From assembly GCF_030269645.1 (NCBI RefSeq), contig NZ_BSTR01000007.1:147061-211060 (forward strand): a stretch of DNA of 64,000 bases, given 5' to 3'. The notes under the pieces were generated by a model. That model saw only the letters and a program-made list of their open reading frames with translations, was not told where the DNA came from and made no database searches. Positions 42,801 to 50,277 of this stretch are shown here, in pieces; within the stretch, counting starts at the first letter, position 1, and the number at the start of each line of letters is the position of its first letter. The DNA comes from Actinokineospora sp. NBRC 105648. GTDB lineage: Bacteria; Actinomycetota; Actinomycetes; Mycobacteriales; Pseudonocardiaceae. The translations under genes and the position numbers were made by a program.

Positions 42801-43305
42801 CACCTTGACCGAAGCCGTCGCACGCAACCTCTTCAAGCTGATGGCGTACAAGGACGAGTACGAGGTCGCCCGCCTACACCTGTCCCCAGCCCTGCAAGCC
42901 GAGGTAGAGGCGCAATTCGGCCCAGGCACCCAGGTCGGCTACCAGCTACACCCCCCAATGCTCCGCGCGATGGGCATGCGCCGGAAGCTGACCCTCAAAC
43001 GCACAGCCCGCCCCGCGTTTACCGTGCTGCGGGCGCTAAGAGGCCTGCGCGGCACCGCGTTCGACCCCTTCGGCCGAGCACACCTCCGCAAGGTAGAACG
43101 CACCCTGATCACCGAGTACGAGAGCCTTGTCAGCCACCTCTTGTCATCGCTGCGGCACTACGACACGGCCGTCGAACTGGCGAACCTGCCCGACATGGTG
43201 CGCGGCTACGAGGACATCAAACTCACCGCGATCGCGGGTTACCGCGCACGCCAACAAGAACTGCTCGCGCAGCTGACGCAAGAACCGGTGGCTTCCACCA
43301 AGTGA
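39868..43305 (+). CDS. Fused indolepyruvate:ferredoxin oxidoreductase
   Basis: A 1145-residue single-chain enzyme joining the IorA-like TPP-dependent half and the IorB-like gamma half. A ferredoxin-like cluster region begins at C630 (CEGCGDCGRKSNC) and continues in CNKDYSCLLGDCPS; the gamma domain starts near residue 713 (VMVGIGGTGVVTTNQ). It oxidatively decarboxylates aryl pyruvates to acyl-CoA, reducing ferredoxin, in aromatic amino acid breakdown. ATG at 39868 follows GAGAGG. The length fits the actinobacterial/proteobacterial fused family. Regulated probably by the divergent Lrp gene. Confidence 0.94.
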   Translation: MTELLADYRPADVVRRDSGRGALTGVQALGKLLVDQHRADQARGWRTAGLVSGYRGSPLAGLDLVLDRNAALLAEHDIEFIPGVNEELGATVVYGSQLATQLPGARFEGVFGLWYGKAPGVDRSVDAFKHGTWMGTTPRGGVLVVAGDDPASKSSSLPSNSTMALAESYLPVLSPVDVADVLRLGRFGFEMSRFSGAWTGFTVVTAIGDAYEIVDLGATPRIVVPEFEWDGRPWAPTHKAGVGIPEALAMEREVLDGRLAAAVAFGAANGLNQIEGATGDARIGIVAAGHNYACLRDALNRMGLTEDALRHRGVRILRLGMVHPLDRDLLGRFADGLEELVVVEDKRSFIETLVKEALFDRAVRPRVYGKQGPTGKQLIPVHGALEADRLITALGPFLAERLGTEHVVLPRNNRPKIALTLVNRTPFFCSGCPHNRSTETPEGSLAGAGIGCHALTTFMDRSVGFTQMGGEGVSWVGAERFTDTPHFFQNLGDGTFFHSGSLAVRQAIAAGTNITFKLLYNAAVAMTGGQHADGSVDPVAVTRMLHAEGVAKTVVVTDDTGKYARGTKWAPGVKVRHRDDLDEVQRELRDTPGVTVILYDQECAAEKRRKRKRGLAPDPATRVYINESVCEGCGDCGRKSNCLSVEPTDTEFGRKTQIDQTSCNKDYSCLLGDCPSFVTVVPGKAVPAKAEAKKTRHEELPADLPEPASRPTAANLVMVGIGGTGVVTTNQVLATAALISGLDARALDQTGLSQKAGAVVSHLRITPEPTEQPGLVPTGSADGYLVFDALAATAEPNLSRCAAERTVAVVSTSEVPTGRMVVDTGVSYPGRDDLVSRIGARTADLRAFDALDLAERLFGGTAAANFLVIGAAYQLGVLPLTAEAIERAIELNGVGVTTTTQAFRAGRKAVLDPTWMTGTPAQTAVGSPLAEGFTGELRRLLDIRLPELVAYQNKAYAQRYLSTVERVYEAEQTAGLPGTLTEAVARNLFKLMAYKDEYEVARLHLSPALQAEVEAQFGPGTQVGYQLHPPMLRAMGMRRKLTLKRTARPAFTVLRALRGLRGTAFDPFGRAHLRKVERTLITEYESLVSHLLSSLRHYDTAVELANLPDMVRGYEDIKLTAIAGYRARQQELLAQLTQEPVASTK

Positions 43306-43342
43306 GCTGCCCAGGTTAGACCGGCGAGACCGAGATCTTGAG

Positions 43343-43379
43343 GGAGTGGGACGAGCCGTGACGCGGCCCGTCCCACTCC
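43343..43379 (+). terminator. Terminator after the oxidoreductase gene
   Basis: A perfect 11-bp stem (43343-43353 with 43369-43379, GGAGTGGGACG) encloses a loop that can itself pair partly. It sits between convergent genes and may serve both strands. Confidence 0.75.
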
Positions 43380-43404
43380 TGTCCGGTGTCACCCCACCGG
43401 GGTC

Positions 43405-43938
43405 TCAGTTCCGCCGACCATCCGAAGTGGACAGTGTGGTCGCGGTCCACGCCGGTGTCCACAGCCAGGCGCCGGTGACGGCGTGCCGGTCGCGGGTCAC
43501 GACCTCGTGCAGCTCGTCCGGCTGCAGCGCGCTGTGCCGCGGCAGCGAGTAGAGCGGCGCGGCGGAGTCGGACAGCAGCAGCGCCAGGTTCGTGTCCGGG
43601 GCCTCGTCCAAGGCGTCGTGCAGTGAGCGGGACCCGACGAGCCGGACGGCCGCGGCCGGGGCGCGGTCGAGGTGGATGGCCACGCGCAGGCGCAGGCGGG
43701 GGTGTTCGGTGTTGTGCCGCCCCAGCGCGGTGTCCAGGGCGCGGGGGAAGCGGTCGGCCGAGGCGGGCGGCAGGACCGCGAGCCGCACACCGTCCGGCTG
43801 CGGCCACCAGTCCGCGTGATCGAGTCGAGCGGTGTGCTCGGCGTCGGCCAGGACCGCCATCAGGTGGTCTCCCGGCGAGTGGCCGTGCACGGCGACCGCG
43901 ACACAGGGCAGCCGGCCTGTTGCGCCGGTCGGGGTCAT
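43405..43938 (-). CDS. Degenerate class III nucleotide-cyclase-like protein
   Basis: A 177-residue protein whose strand order matches a class III cyclase homology domain: VAVAVHGHSPGDHL where active enzymes have a metal-binding Asp, PQPDGVRLAVLPP in the position of GDG-LAVF, and RLRLRVAIHLDRAPA in place of the RIGIHTG strand. The metal-binding aspartate in the first motif is missing, so it is probably not a cyclase but a ligand-binding or partner protein. It follows a Crp/Fnr gene by 58 bp on the same strand. The fold assignment is inference from pattern only. Confidence 0.6.
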   Translation of the reverse strand: MTPTGATGRLPCVAVAVHGHSPGDHLMAVLADAEHTARLDHADWWPQPDGVRLAVLPPASADRFPRALDTALGRHNTEHPRLRLRVAIHLDRAPAAAVRLVGSRSLHDALDEAPDTNLALLLSDSAAPLYSLPRHSALQPDELHEVVTRDRHAVTGAWLWTPAWTATTLSTSDGRRN

Positions 43939-43996
43939 GGGGTTGAGCCTTTCGGGTCGACTGCGCCTCTCGGTCGACACTCTGGGCCACATCGCG

Positions 43997-44710
43997 TCAG
44001 GGCACTACGCACGGCGGCGGATTCTCGTTCCACCCGGCGATCCCGCGCAGCTTCCCCAGGTCGACGATGCTGATCCGCCGGTACGCCTTGCTGATCACCC
44101 CGTCCGCCTCGAGGTCGGCCAGCGCCTTCTCCACGGTCCGGTTGCCCAGGCCCGCCATGTACCCCAGTTCGTGCTGGGTGAGCGGGATCGGCAGCTCCCA
44201 CCGGTCGCCGACCCGCTCGCCGTACTGCGCGGCCGCCTCGACCAGCAGCCTGCTCAGCTTGACCTTGGCGCCCTTGATGGTGGCATCCACCCGGCGCCGG
44301 TTGGCCCAGCGCAGCCGGTTGCCGATCATCCGGCTCACCTCGATGGCGAGGTCCGGGTGCTGGGTCATCAGCGCCCGCAGCCGGGCCCGGGACAGCGACC
44401 GCACCGCCAGCGGCGTCGAGGCGCGCACGGTGGCCGAGCGCCGGGCGCCGGGCTCGATGGCGCCCAGCTCGCCCACCATGTCGCCCGCGAGCCGGATGCC
44501 GAGCACGCTCATCGCCCCGTTCTCGGTCTCGACGTAGACCATGACCACGCCGTCGATGATCAGGTAGACCACGTCGCCCAGCTCGTCCTGGCGGAGCAGG
44601 TAGTGGTCCTTCGGGTACCGCACCTCGGCCCCGGCCGAGAGCAGCGCGGCCCTGGTCTTCTCACCCAGCCGACCGAGCAGGCTGGCGGCGGGCCACGGCG
44701 GTTCGGTCAA
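43997..44710 (-). CDS. Crp/Fnr-family regulator
   Basis: A 237-residue regulator: N-terminal cyclic-nucleotide-binding-like jelly roll (about 20-140, with GDMVGELGAIEP and RSATVRASTPLAV) and C-terminal winged HTH (LTQHELGYMAGLGNRTVEKALADLE). GELGAIEP and RSATV correspond to the phosphate-binding cassette, so cyclic nucleotide binding is possible. TTG start at 44710 is supported by GGGAG 6 nt upstream. Likely co-transcribed with the cyclase-like gene. Confidence 0.9.
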   Translation of the reverse strand: MTEPPWPAASLLGRLGEKTRAALLSAGAEVRYPKDHYLLRQDELGDVVYLIIDGVVMVYVETENGAMSVLGIRLAGDMVGELGAIEPGARRSATVRASTPLAVRSLSRARLRALMTQHPDLAIEVSRMIGNRLRWANRRRVDATIKGAKVKLSRLLVEAAAQYGERVGDRWELPIPLTQHELGYMAGLGNRTVEKALADLEADGVISKAYRRISIVDLGKLRGIAGWNENPPPCVVP

Positions 44711-44886
44711 GTCGTCTCCCGCTCGCTGGTGCGGACGCAGGTCAGCCTGCCGTCATCACGCCGCCACCCCACCGAGCCGGGCGACCAATCACCCCTCTGC
44801 CGACCCGATGCCCCGGATCAGCCCACAACGCACGGCGGAAAGAAGACCACCGACGGTAGTCCGGTGCTCCTGACGGGCGACACCCG

Positions 44887-45741
44887 TCACCGGGATTGCG
44901 GAAGCCGCCCGGTCACCGCCCGCACAGACGGCGCGGGCACCAACGGCCCGATGTCCCCATCCGGCGCCACATCGAGATCCACGACCACCGGCGCGTGGTC
45001 GCTGGGCCCGGTCCCCTTCCTGGCCTGCCGGTCCACCCACGCGGCCGCGACCCGCCCGGCCACCGCCGCCCCGGCCAGCACCAGGTCGATCCGCATCCCG
45101 AGGTCCTTGTGGAACATCCCGGCCCGGTAGTCCCAGTAGGTGAAGACCCGCTCCCCGGGCCACCGGTCCCGCACCACGTCGCGCAGCCCCAGCCCGAGGA
45201 TCTCCCCCAACGCCGCCCGCTCGGCGGGCGTCACGTGGGTGTGCCCGACATAGGCGGCCGGGTCGAACACGTCGACGTCAGCGGGCGCGATGTTGATGTC
45301 CCCGCACACCAGGACGTCCGACGGACCGTCGGCCAACTGGTCCCGCAGGGCGGCCAACCAGGCCAGCTTGTAGTGGTAGTGGTCGGAGTCGGGCACCCGC
45401 CCGTTGGGGACGTAGAGGGAGTGCACCCGCACACCACCGCAGGTGGCCGACACCGCCCGAGCCTCCGGGTGCGGGAACCCCGGACCACCGGGGATGCCCT
45501 GGACGACGTCCGCGAGCCCAACCCGGGACAGGATGGCCACACCGTTCCACTGCACCTCACCGTTGAGGGCGACCTCGTAACCACGCTCAGCCAACGCAGG
45601 CCCAAGCAAGTCAACAAACGCCGCGTCGGCGAGCTTGGTCTCCTGCAGGCACACCACGTCCGGCGCCCGCTCATCGAGCCACGGCAACAACCGGGGCATC
45701 CGCTGCTTGACCGAGTTCACATTCCAGGTAGCCACCCGCAC
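44887..45741 (-). CDS. xth: Exodeoxyribonuclease III (xth-type AP endonuclease)
   Basis: A 284-residue enzyme with the EEP-family motifs ATWNVNSVKQR, LQETKL (metal Glu), YVPNGR, GDINIAP and the C-terminal SDHAPVV. It removes 3' blocks and cuts at abasic sites in DNA repair. GTG at 45741 is preferred: TAACGT lies 7 nt upstream on the minus strand, and the alternative GTG at 45750 overlaps that element. Confidence 0.92.
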   Translation of the reverse strand: MRVATWNVNSVKQRMPRLLPWLDERAPDVVCLQETKLADAAFVDLLGPALAERGYEVALNGEVQWNGVAILSRVGLADVVQGIPGGPGFPHPEARAVSATCGGVRVHSLYVPNGRVPDSDHYHYKLAWLAALRDQLADGPSDVLVCGDINIAPADVDVFDPAAYVGHTHVTPAERAALGEILGLGLRDVVRDRWPGERVFTYWDYRAGMFHKDLGMRIDLVLAGAAVAGRVAAAWVDRQARKGTGPSDHAPVVVDLDVAPDGDIGPLVPAPSVRAVTGRLPQSR

Positions 45742-45748
45742 CCCACCC

Positions 45749-45754
45749 ACGTTA
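45749..45754 (-). promoter_or_regulatory. Predicted -10 of the exonuclease III gene
   Basis: On the minus strand TAACGT lies 7 nt before the GTG at 45741, a leaderless-type arrangement. Confidence 0.45.
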
Positions 45755-45804
45755 GCCCGGCCCGAACACCCCCTCCACCCGGTGCCGCTACACTCGGGCA
45801 CCCC

Positions 45805-45877
45805 GGGCCGTTAGCTCAATTGGTAGAGCTGCGGACTTTTAATCCGTAGGTTCTGGGTTCGAGCCCCAGGCGGCCCA
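45805..45877 (+). tRNA. tRNA-Lys (TTT), integration site of the AICE
   Basis: A 73-nt cloverleaf with acceptor GGGCCGT/GCGGCCC (terminal G-U), discriminator A, anticodon loop CTTTTAA (anticodon TTT) and T-loop GGTTCGAGCCC. Its 3' half from position 45844 is part of the 63-bp attachment sequence repeated at 59406, so the element restores an intact tRNA. Confidence 0.97.
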
Positions 45878-45906
45878 CAAAGCCCCAGGTCAGCGACCTG
45901 GGGCTT
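45844..45906 (+). repeat. attL, 63-bp direct repeat
   Basis: CCGTAGGTTCTGGG... through the tRNA 3' end and most of its terminator to GGGGCTT; identical to 59406-59468. Divergence begins one base outside each end (T against C on the right side). Confidence 0.95.
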
Positions 45907-45908
45907 TG
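45878..45908 (+). terminator. Intrinsic terminator of tRNA-Lys
   Basis: A perfect 13-bp stem (45878-45890 with 45896-45908, CAAAGCCCCAGGT) and 5-nt loop starts directly at the tRNA end. It is included in the att repeat, so the integrated element keeps the tRNA terminated. Confidence 0.85.
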
Positions 45909-45918
45909 CTGCGCAAGA

Positions 45919-46045
45919 TCATCCCCCGCGTTTACCCCGCGCTTCACCGAGCACGTCCCCAAGCGCATCGGCTACTGACCGGCTCACCGAGCCCTGCCCC
46001 ATGTACACGTGCTGAGTCACCCCAAGTGTGTCTGCCTGGGCATGC
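45919..46045 (-). pseudogene. 3' remnant of a second tyrosine integrase
   Basis: The minus strand encodes ADTLGVTQHVYMGQGSVSRS and then ADALGDVLGEARGKRGG before a stop at 45919, i.e. the catalytic-tyrosine end of a tyrosine recombinase, about 60% like the same region of the intact integrase (TQDVYMGRGTVSRGTADALD). Homology ends near 46045, where the cargo gene begins. No start or body of this integrase remains. It occupies the att-adjacent position normal for AICE integrases. Confidence 0.8.
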
Positions 46046-46071
46046 CGGTTCCGCAGTGGTTCACTCGGGTG

Positions 46072-46902
46072 ATGGAGGACCCCCTCGACGGTCTGGATGG
46101 GGCGGAGCGTCTCGCCTGTCGCGTCGCTGAGCGCGTCACGGGTGCCACAGCCCGCGCCTGGGACAAGGCCGGGCGGCAAGGCGTTGTCGATGCGTTCCTG
46201 GACTACCCAGATGGCCGCTTGGCGGCATTCGAAGTGACTCGGGCCGCAATGAACCAATCGGCAATTCAACTGGATCACCTTCTAGGCCGGATCGGGCACG
46301 GGTGGGACCTGCCTGGGCAGTGGTACTGGGATGTAATCGTTGGCGACGTCCGCGATCTCCGCAGGCTGGAAATGTGCTTCCGCAAGATTGTCTTGATATG
46401 CGAAGAGGCGGGAGTGTCAAAGCCGGAACTTCTTGTGCCCGCAGTTGGGCTAGATCCAGACGAAGACGTTGATTGGCTTACACTCGACTCCAGTTCCAGA
46501 CTTCAAGGGTATCCAAATCTTTCCGCGCTTGATGGGACCCGGAGACGGAAAGCCGCAGTTGTGCCAGATGGAGTCGGTGGGATGGTTGATGAGAACCTGA
46601 CTGGACTCAACGACGCACTTAAGAGTGCCTTCACTGCATCCGCCAGCCTGCGAAGACACGTCCGAAAGGTCGCAGACACTCCAGCCGACGAACATCACCT
46701 ATTTGTAATTCTTAACATCACCGACCTCGATTTCGGGGTTGTCGACGGAATCATGTACGGAAATAGTCCGCCGACGATCCCCGCATGGCGACCAGAAGGG
46801 ATTACCCACTTGTGGCTCGCCGCAGACTTCTCGAAACGGGTCCTGCTGAGTTCCGGAAAATTGTGGGAGCAAGCATTTCCCTACGACAACGAAATGTGGT
46901 AG
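46072..46902 (+). CDS. Unknown AICE cargo protein, possible nuclease or defence protein
   Basis: A 276-residue protein I cannot name. The N-terminal part has GRQGVVDAFLDYPDGRLAAFEVT, which resembles the strand-turn-strand D...E-x-T core of PD-(D/E)xK-like folds; the C-terminal part is a mixed domain (HHLFVILNITDLDFGVVDGI). No signal or membrane segments. G+C falls markedly from 46200, unlike the element's core, suggesting separate acquisition. It lies between the integrase remnant and the intact integrase, convergent to it with 1 nt between stops. Start is uncertain; ATG at 46042 is an alternative. Confidence 0.7.
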   Translation: MEDPLDGLDGAERLACRVAERVTGATARAWDKAGRQGVVDAFLDYPDGRLAAFEVTRAAMNQSAIQLDHLLGRIGHGWDLPGQWYWDVIVGDVRDLRRLEMCFRKIVLICEEAGVSKPELLVPAVGLDPDEDVDWLTLDSSSRLQGYPNLSALDGTRRRKAAVVPDGVGGMVDENLTGLNDALKSAFTASASLRRHVRKVADTPADEHHLFVILNITDLDFGVVDGIMYGNSPPTIPAWRPEGITHLWLAADFSKRVLLSSGKLWEQAFPYDNEMW

Positions 46903-46903
46903 T

Positions 46904-48100
46904 TCAGGTAGTCTTGCCGCTTGATGTCACGGGAGGGGCTGACGAGAGCACTCGATCTAGGGCATCCGCAGTCCCTCGACTGACCGTTCCTCGCCCCATG
47001 TACACGTCCTGTGTCATCGACGGCCGCGCGTGGCCGAGCAGGTCGGCAATCTGTCGAGCGGTCAAACCGGCCTCGTCCAGCAGCGTCGCGACTGTCTTGC
47101 GGAACGTCCGGAAGGTGACCCACTCGAACCCTGCCCGTTTGAGGAACGGCTTCCAAGCCCGGTTCCGCACATTGCTCGCCTCACGGATGGTGCCGGTCGA
47201 GCTGGCGAAGATCGGCCCCGCGGTCGCACCGAGGAGAGCCTGCCGGTCAATCAGCATGACCACACACCACTCCGGCAGCGGAATCGGTCGCACCGAGTTG
47301 GCCGTCTTCCCCTCGTTCAGGATCTTGCCCCGACCCCTGGCCCGGATGACGTTGCCCTGCATGTTGATCATTTTCTTGGCCGGGTCGAAGTGTTCCCAGT
47401 GCGCGGCCAGCGCCTCACCCGTGCGTTCCCCGGTGGCGAGAAAGAACCTGACCAGGTCCGGAAGATCATCCGCTACCGCTTGTTCGTCCACATCAAGCTT
47501 GTCGAGCAGCGTGAACACTTCAGTCGACTCCAGCGACCGAGATTGCGAGGGCTTATTCCTGGCCTGCCTTGAATCAATCCGACCGATATCCCGCGAGATG
47601 TTCCGTTCCAACGCGCCATGCCGGACCGCGAACGCGCAGACTCCGGAGATGATCGCGCGCACAGTCTTTGCCGAACTCGCACTCGACTTGTCTCGGACAT
47701 CCTGGACCACCCGGTCTAACGCCATCGCGGTCAACTCCCTGGCCCGCAGTTCACCGAGCGACGGCTGGACAGCAGTCTGCAACCGACTCCGGTAGGTGTC
47801 GATCGTGCCCCACGACCCCACTCCCCGATCCGCGAGCCGTTCCAACTCCGCCATCCACGCCGCCGCCAGGACTGCGAACTTCGTGTTGCCGTTGAACTCG
47901 TCCCCCGCCGCAGGAGCCATAAAGTCACGGATCGCTGTCTTCAACCGATCCTCCGCTTTCGCTTCCGATGGCGCGTACCGCTCGACCTCGTACACCTTGC
48001 CGTCATAGTGCCGATAGCGACACCGAGCGCGGTACTGACTTCCGTACTTCTTGGTGAGTACCTTCCCGTAGGTCCCGACCGACAACGGCGGCCGCCCCAT
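46904..48100 (-). CDS. int: AICE tyrosine integrase
   Basis: A 398-residue recombinase: Arm-binding N-terminus, SAM-like core-binding domain (about 75-175) and catalytic domain with R226 (GERTGEAL), K265, R334, H357 (LLGHARPS) and the nucleophile Y367 (TQDVYMG). The position of the usual first histidine of the HxxR motif is R331 (FRTFRKT). It integrates the element at tRNA-Lys. ATG overlaps the excisionase stop (TGATG). Confidence 0.93.
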   Translation of the reverse strand: MGRPPLSVGTYGKVLTKKYGSQYRARCRYRHYDGKVYEVERYAPSEAKAEDRLKTAIRDFMAPAAGDEFNGNTKFAVLAAAWMAELERLADRGVGSWGTIDTYRSRLQTAVQPSLGELRARELTAMALDRVVQDVRDKSSASSAKTVRAIISGVCAFAVRHGALERNISRDIGRIDSRQARNKPSQSRSLESTEVFTLLDKLDVDEQAVADDLPDLVRFFLATGERTGEALAAHWEHFDPAKKMINMQGNVIRARGRGKILNEGKTANSVRPIPLPEWCVVMLIDRQALLGATAGPIFASSTGTIREASNVRNRAWKPFLKRAGFEWVTFRTFRKTVATLLDEAGLTARQIADLLGHARPSMTQDVYMGRGTVSRGTADALDRVLSSAPPVTSSGKTT

Positions 48101-48294
48101 CAGGCCGCCTCTGGTTGCTCATCAACCCACGAGACGACGTCCTCGGGCCGGAACTTGACGTACTTGCCGATGCGCCGGCCGCGTGGTCCATAGCCCTTGT
48201 GCCGCCACTGGTAGACGGTCTGTTCAGGCACGCCCAGGTAATCCGCGACCTCCGGAATGCCCCACAGCCCGACCCTCGTCAGTTGACTTTTCAT
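48100..48294 (-). CDS. xis: Excisionase, MerR-like HTH protein
   Basis: A 64-residue winged-helix protein (WGIPEVADYLGVPEQTVYQW, then GKYVKFRPEDVVSWVDEQ), typical of AICE/plasmid excisionases that bend DNA near att and direct the integrase to excision. ATG follows GGGGAAA; its stop shares a base with the int start, so the two are made together. Confidence 0.9.
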   Translation of the reverse strand: MKSQLTRVGLWGIPEVADYLGVPEQTVYQWRHKGYGPRGRRIGKYVKFRPEDVVSWVDEQPEAA

Positions 48295-48307
48295 GTGTTT
48301 CCCCAGT

Positions 48308-49888
48308 TCAGGCGGCTAGTGGTGGTGTTGCTGAAACTTCGGCTGCCAAGATCGCGGAGTCGTATTCGGCTCTCCATCGGATGCGTTCGCTGATCGCGTG
48401 CATGAGCAGGTGCGCCCGGGGCGGAACGTTCGGGTCACCGGGCTGGATCTTGTGCCAGACCTGTCGCGACCGGTCTGGTTCGGGTTTGCTGATGCCGACT
48501 TCGGCGAGGGCCTGGACCACGAACGCCTTGCGGTCCGCTCGGTGATCAGCCAGCGTCTTGCCCGACCACTTGCGCGACACGAGCACCCGCCGACCCGGTA
48601 GGCCGAGGGTGGTTCGCCGATGCGCACGGCCTTTGCAGTGCCCGGGGGTGGTCTTGCTGGTGCACCCGAGGGGTTGGATTCCGTAGAGCAGCCAGACCGC
48701 GCACCGGGTCGAGCACGGTGTCACCGACAGTTCCTCGTGGAGTCGGTCGTGGTGTGCCCGTTGTCGGTCGCTGGTGGCCTCGATCACTTCGCCGGTGGAC
48801 TTGGTGAGGTATTTGGTCAGGTAGCCGATGTGCCGTCCGGCCTGCTCAGAGCCGCCCAAGATCCCCTTGGAGTGCACCTGCGTCCCGAAGGTCGACACAT
48901 GCGCGGGGGCCTGGACCTCATCGACCGCGTCCGCCCATGGTGTGAGGGCTTGCCGGGTGTCGGGGTCGACGAACCGTTCGCCGTCCCACACCGGCAGCCG
49001 GTCGAGGTAGACGAGTTCGTCGTGTGGTGGCCACCAGACCTGGAGGTAGGTAGCCGCGGTGACCTGCCGCAACACCTCGTGCGGGATGCTCCCCCGGATC
49101 GCGGTGTGCAGGTGTGGAGCCGCACGCCGCTGTGGCTCCACAGTGGCGAAGTACTGCACGTCCCAGCCCACGACCCGGCGGAGGTTCTGCCACCAGCGGT
49201 CAAGCAGGGAGGCGAAGTGCACCGCGTCCCGAGCCGCGCGACGATAGTCATACCGCCCCGGATCGACCGGTGTCCCGTCCGCACGCACCGGCCCGTAGCT
49301 GTCACAAGTCAGCGTGACGAACATTGAGGGCCGGAACCCACCCGCGTACTCCCGCCCCACCGTCCGCCGCTCCACCCTGCGTCGAGGCAGGTTCGGAGCG
49401 TCCTGCCGCCGCCTGGTCGAGCGCTTCGGTGCCCGCTTGCCCGGTGCGTCCGGTGAGGGCAGCCGTCCCCGGACACCCAGCTCGCGCAGCTCGTCATCGA
49501 CCGTACGGATCTCCTCACGAAGGTCGTCCGCCTCGCCCGCCTGGCCCTCACCCACCGCGCCTCGAAAGGCGGTCACCAGATCGGCGCGGAACTCCATCAA
49601 CTCGGTGTGCTCACGTGACGGCGCGGCCTTGTCGAAGACTGGTTCGTCGATGAGGTGCCAGCCTTCCCGGCACTGGACCATCCGCAACGCCCGAGCCTTC
49701 CGGGCACACGGCCCGCACACCGACTCCACAGTCGACCCGCACGGCATAGGGACGAACTGGAGTTCCCCGGTGTCGAGGTCACCCACTTCCATGGTGAACG
49801 GCCGAACACACACCCCGTACTTCTCGGCCGTGGCGGTCACGACGTCGACGGCGAGGGGCTGGGCCATCCGTTGGGCGCGGGTGCTCAT
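48308..49888 (-). CDS. RepSA-like rolling-circle replication initiator
   Basis: A 526-residue initiator. Residues 50-73 hold cysteines (C50, C58, C61, C73) that may bind zinc; an HUH-type motif lies at PHLHTAIRG (H259, H261), and YLTKYLTKS farther on holds candidate nicking tyrosines. It nicks the double-strand origin to start replication of the excised circle. ATG overlaps the upstream stop (ATGA); the excisionase follows after 13 nt. Confidence 0.88.
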   Translation of the reverse strand: MSTRAQRMAQPLAVDVVTATAEKYGVCVRPFTMEVGDLDTGELQFVPMPCGSTVESVCGPCARKARALRMVQCREGWHLIDEPVFDKAAPSREHTELMEFRADLVTAFRGAVGEGQAGEADDLREEIRTVDDELRELGVRGRLPSPDAPGKRAPKRSTRRRQDAPNLPRRRVERRTVGREYAGGFRPSMFVTLTCDSYGPVRADGTPVDPGRYDYRRAARDAVHFASLLDRWWQNLRRVVGWDVQYFATVEPQRRAAPHLHTAIRGSIPHEVLRQVTAATYLQVWWPPHDELVYLDRLPVWDGERFVDPDTRQALTPWADAVDEVQAPAHVSTFGTQVHSKGILGGSEQAGRHIGYLTKYLTKSTGEVIEATSDRQRAHHDRLHEELSVTPCSTRCAVWLLYGIQPLGCTSKTTPGHCKGRAHRRTTLGLPGRRVLVSRKWSGKTLADHRADRKAFVVQALAEVGISKPEPDRSRQVWHKIQPGDPNVPPRAHLLMHAISERIRWRAEYDSAILAAEVSATPPLAA

Positions 49889-50277
49889 GCCGCCACCGCC
49901 TGCTCATCGACAGCCCAAGCCCGCAACACCGTCAGGCCGAGGCTCTGTCGCCCGCGTGGCTCGAGGTCAGGGAACCGGGTCGGGTCGAACCGGACCCCGG
50001 TGTAGACCCGGACACTCGCCCCGCTCGGCAGGACCCCGGTCACGTCCAGGTGCACCGACTCGCCATGCGGGGGACGCCACGCGATCGCAGAGACCCCTTC
50101 CAACGTCGCCGCCCAGGCCAACAGCACCCGAGCCACCCAGGCCACGCTGCCGCCGTCGCACTGGATCACCACGTCCAGATCGCCGTACCCGTGCACAGTC
50201 ACCGTGACCGCGTCCAACTCCGGATGCACGTCCAAGTGGTCCAGCACCGCCGCCAACACAGTGTTCACGCGCCTCAT
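49885..50277 (-). CDS. Hypothetical AICE protein between traB and rep
   Basis: A 130-residue alpha/beta protein with no recognised domain. The N-terminal half alternates strands and helices (DAVTVTVHGYGDLDVVIQCD). Overlaps both neighbours by ATGA, so it is co-translated with the translocase and initiator. Position equals the small spacer proteins in other AICEs; function unknown. Confidence 0.8.
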   Translation of the reverse strand: MRRVNTVLAAVLDHLDVHPELDAVTVTVHGYGDLDVVIQCDGGSVAWVARVLLAWAATLEGVSAIAWRPPHGESVHLDVTGVLPSGASVRVYTGVRFDPTRFPDLEPRGRQSLGLTVLRAWAVDEQAVAA

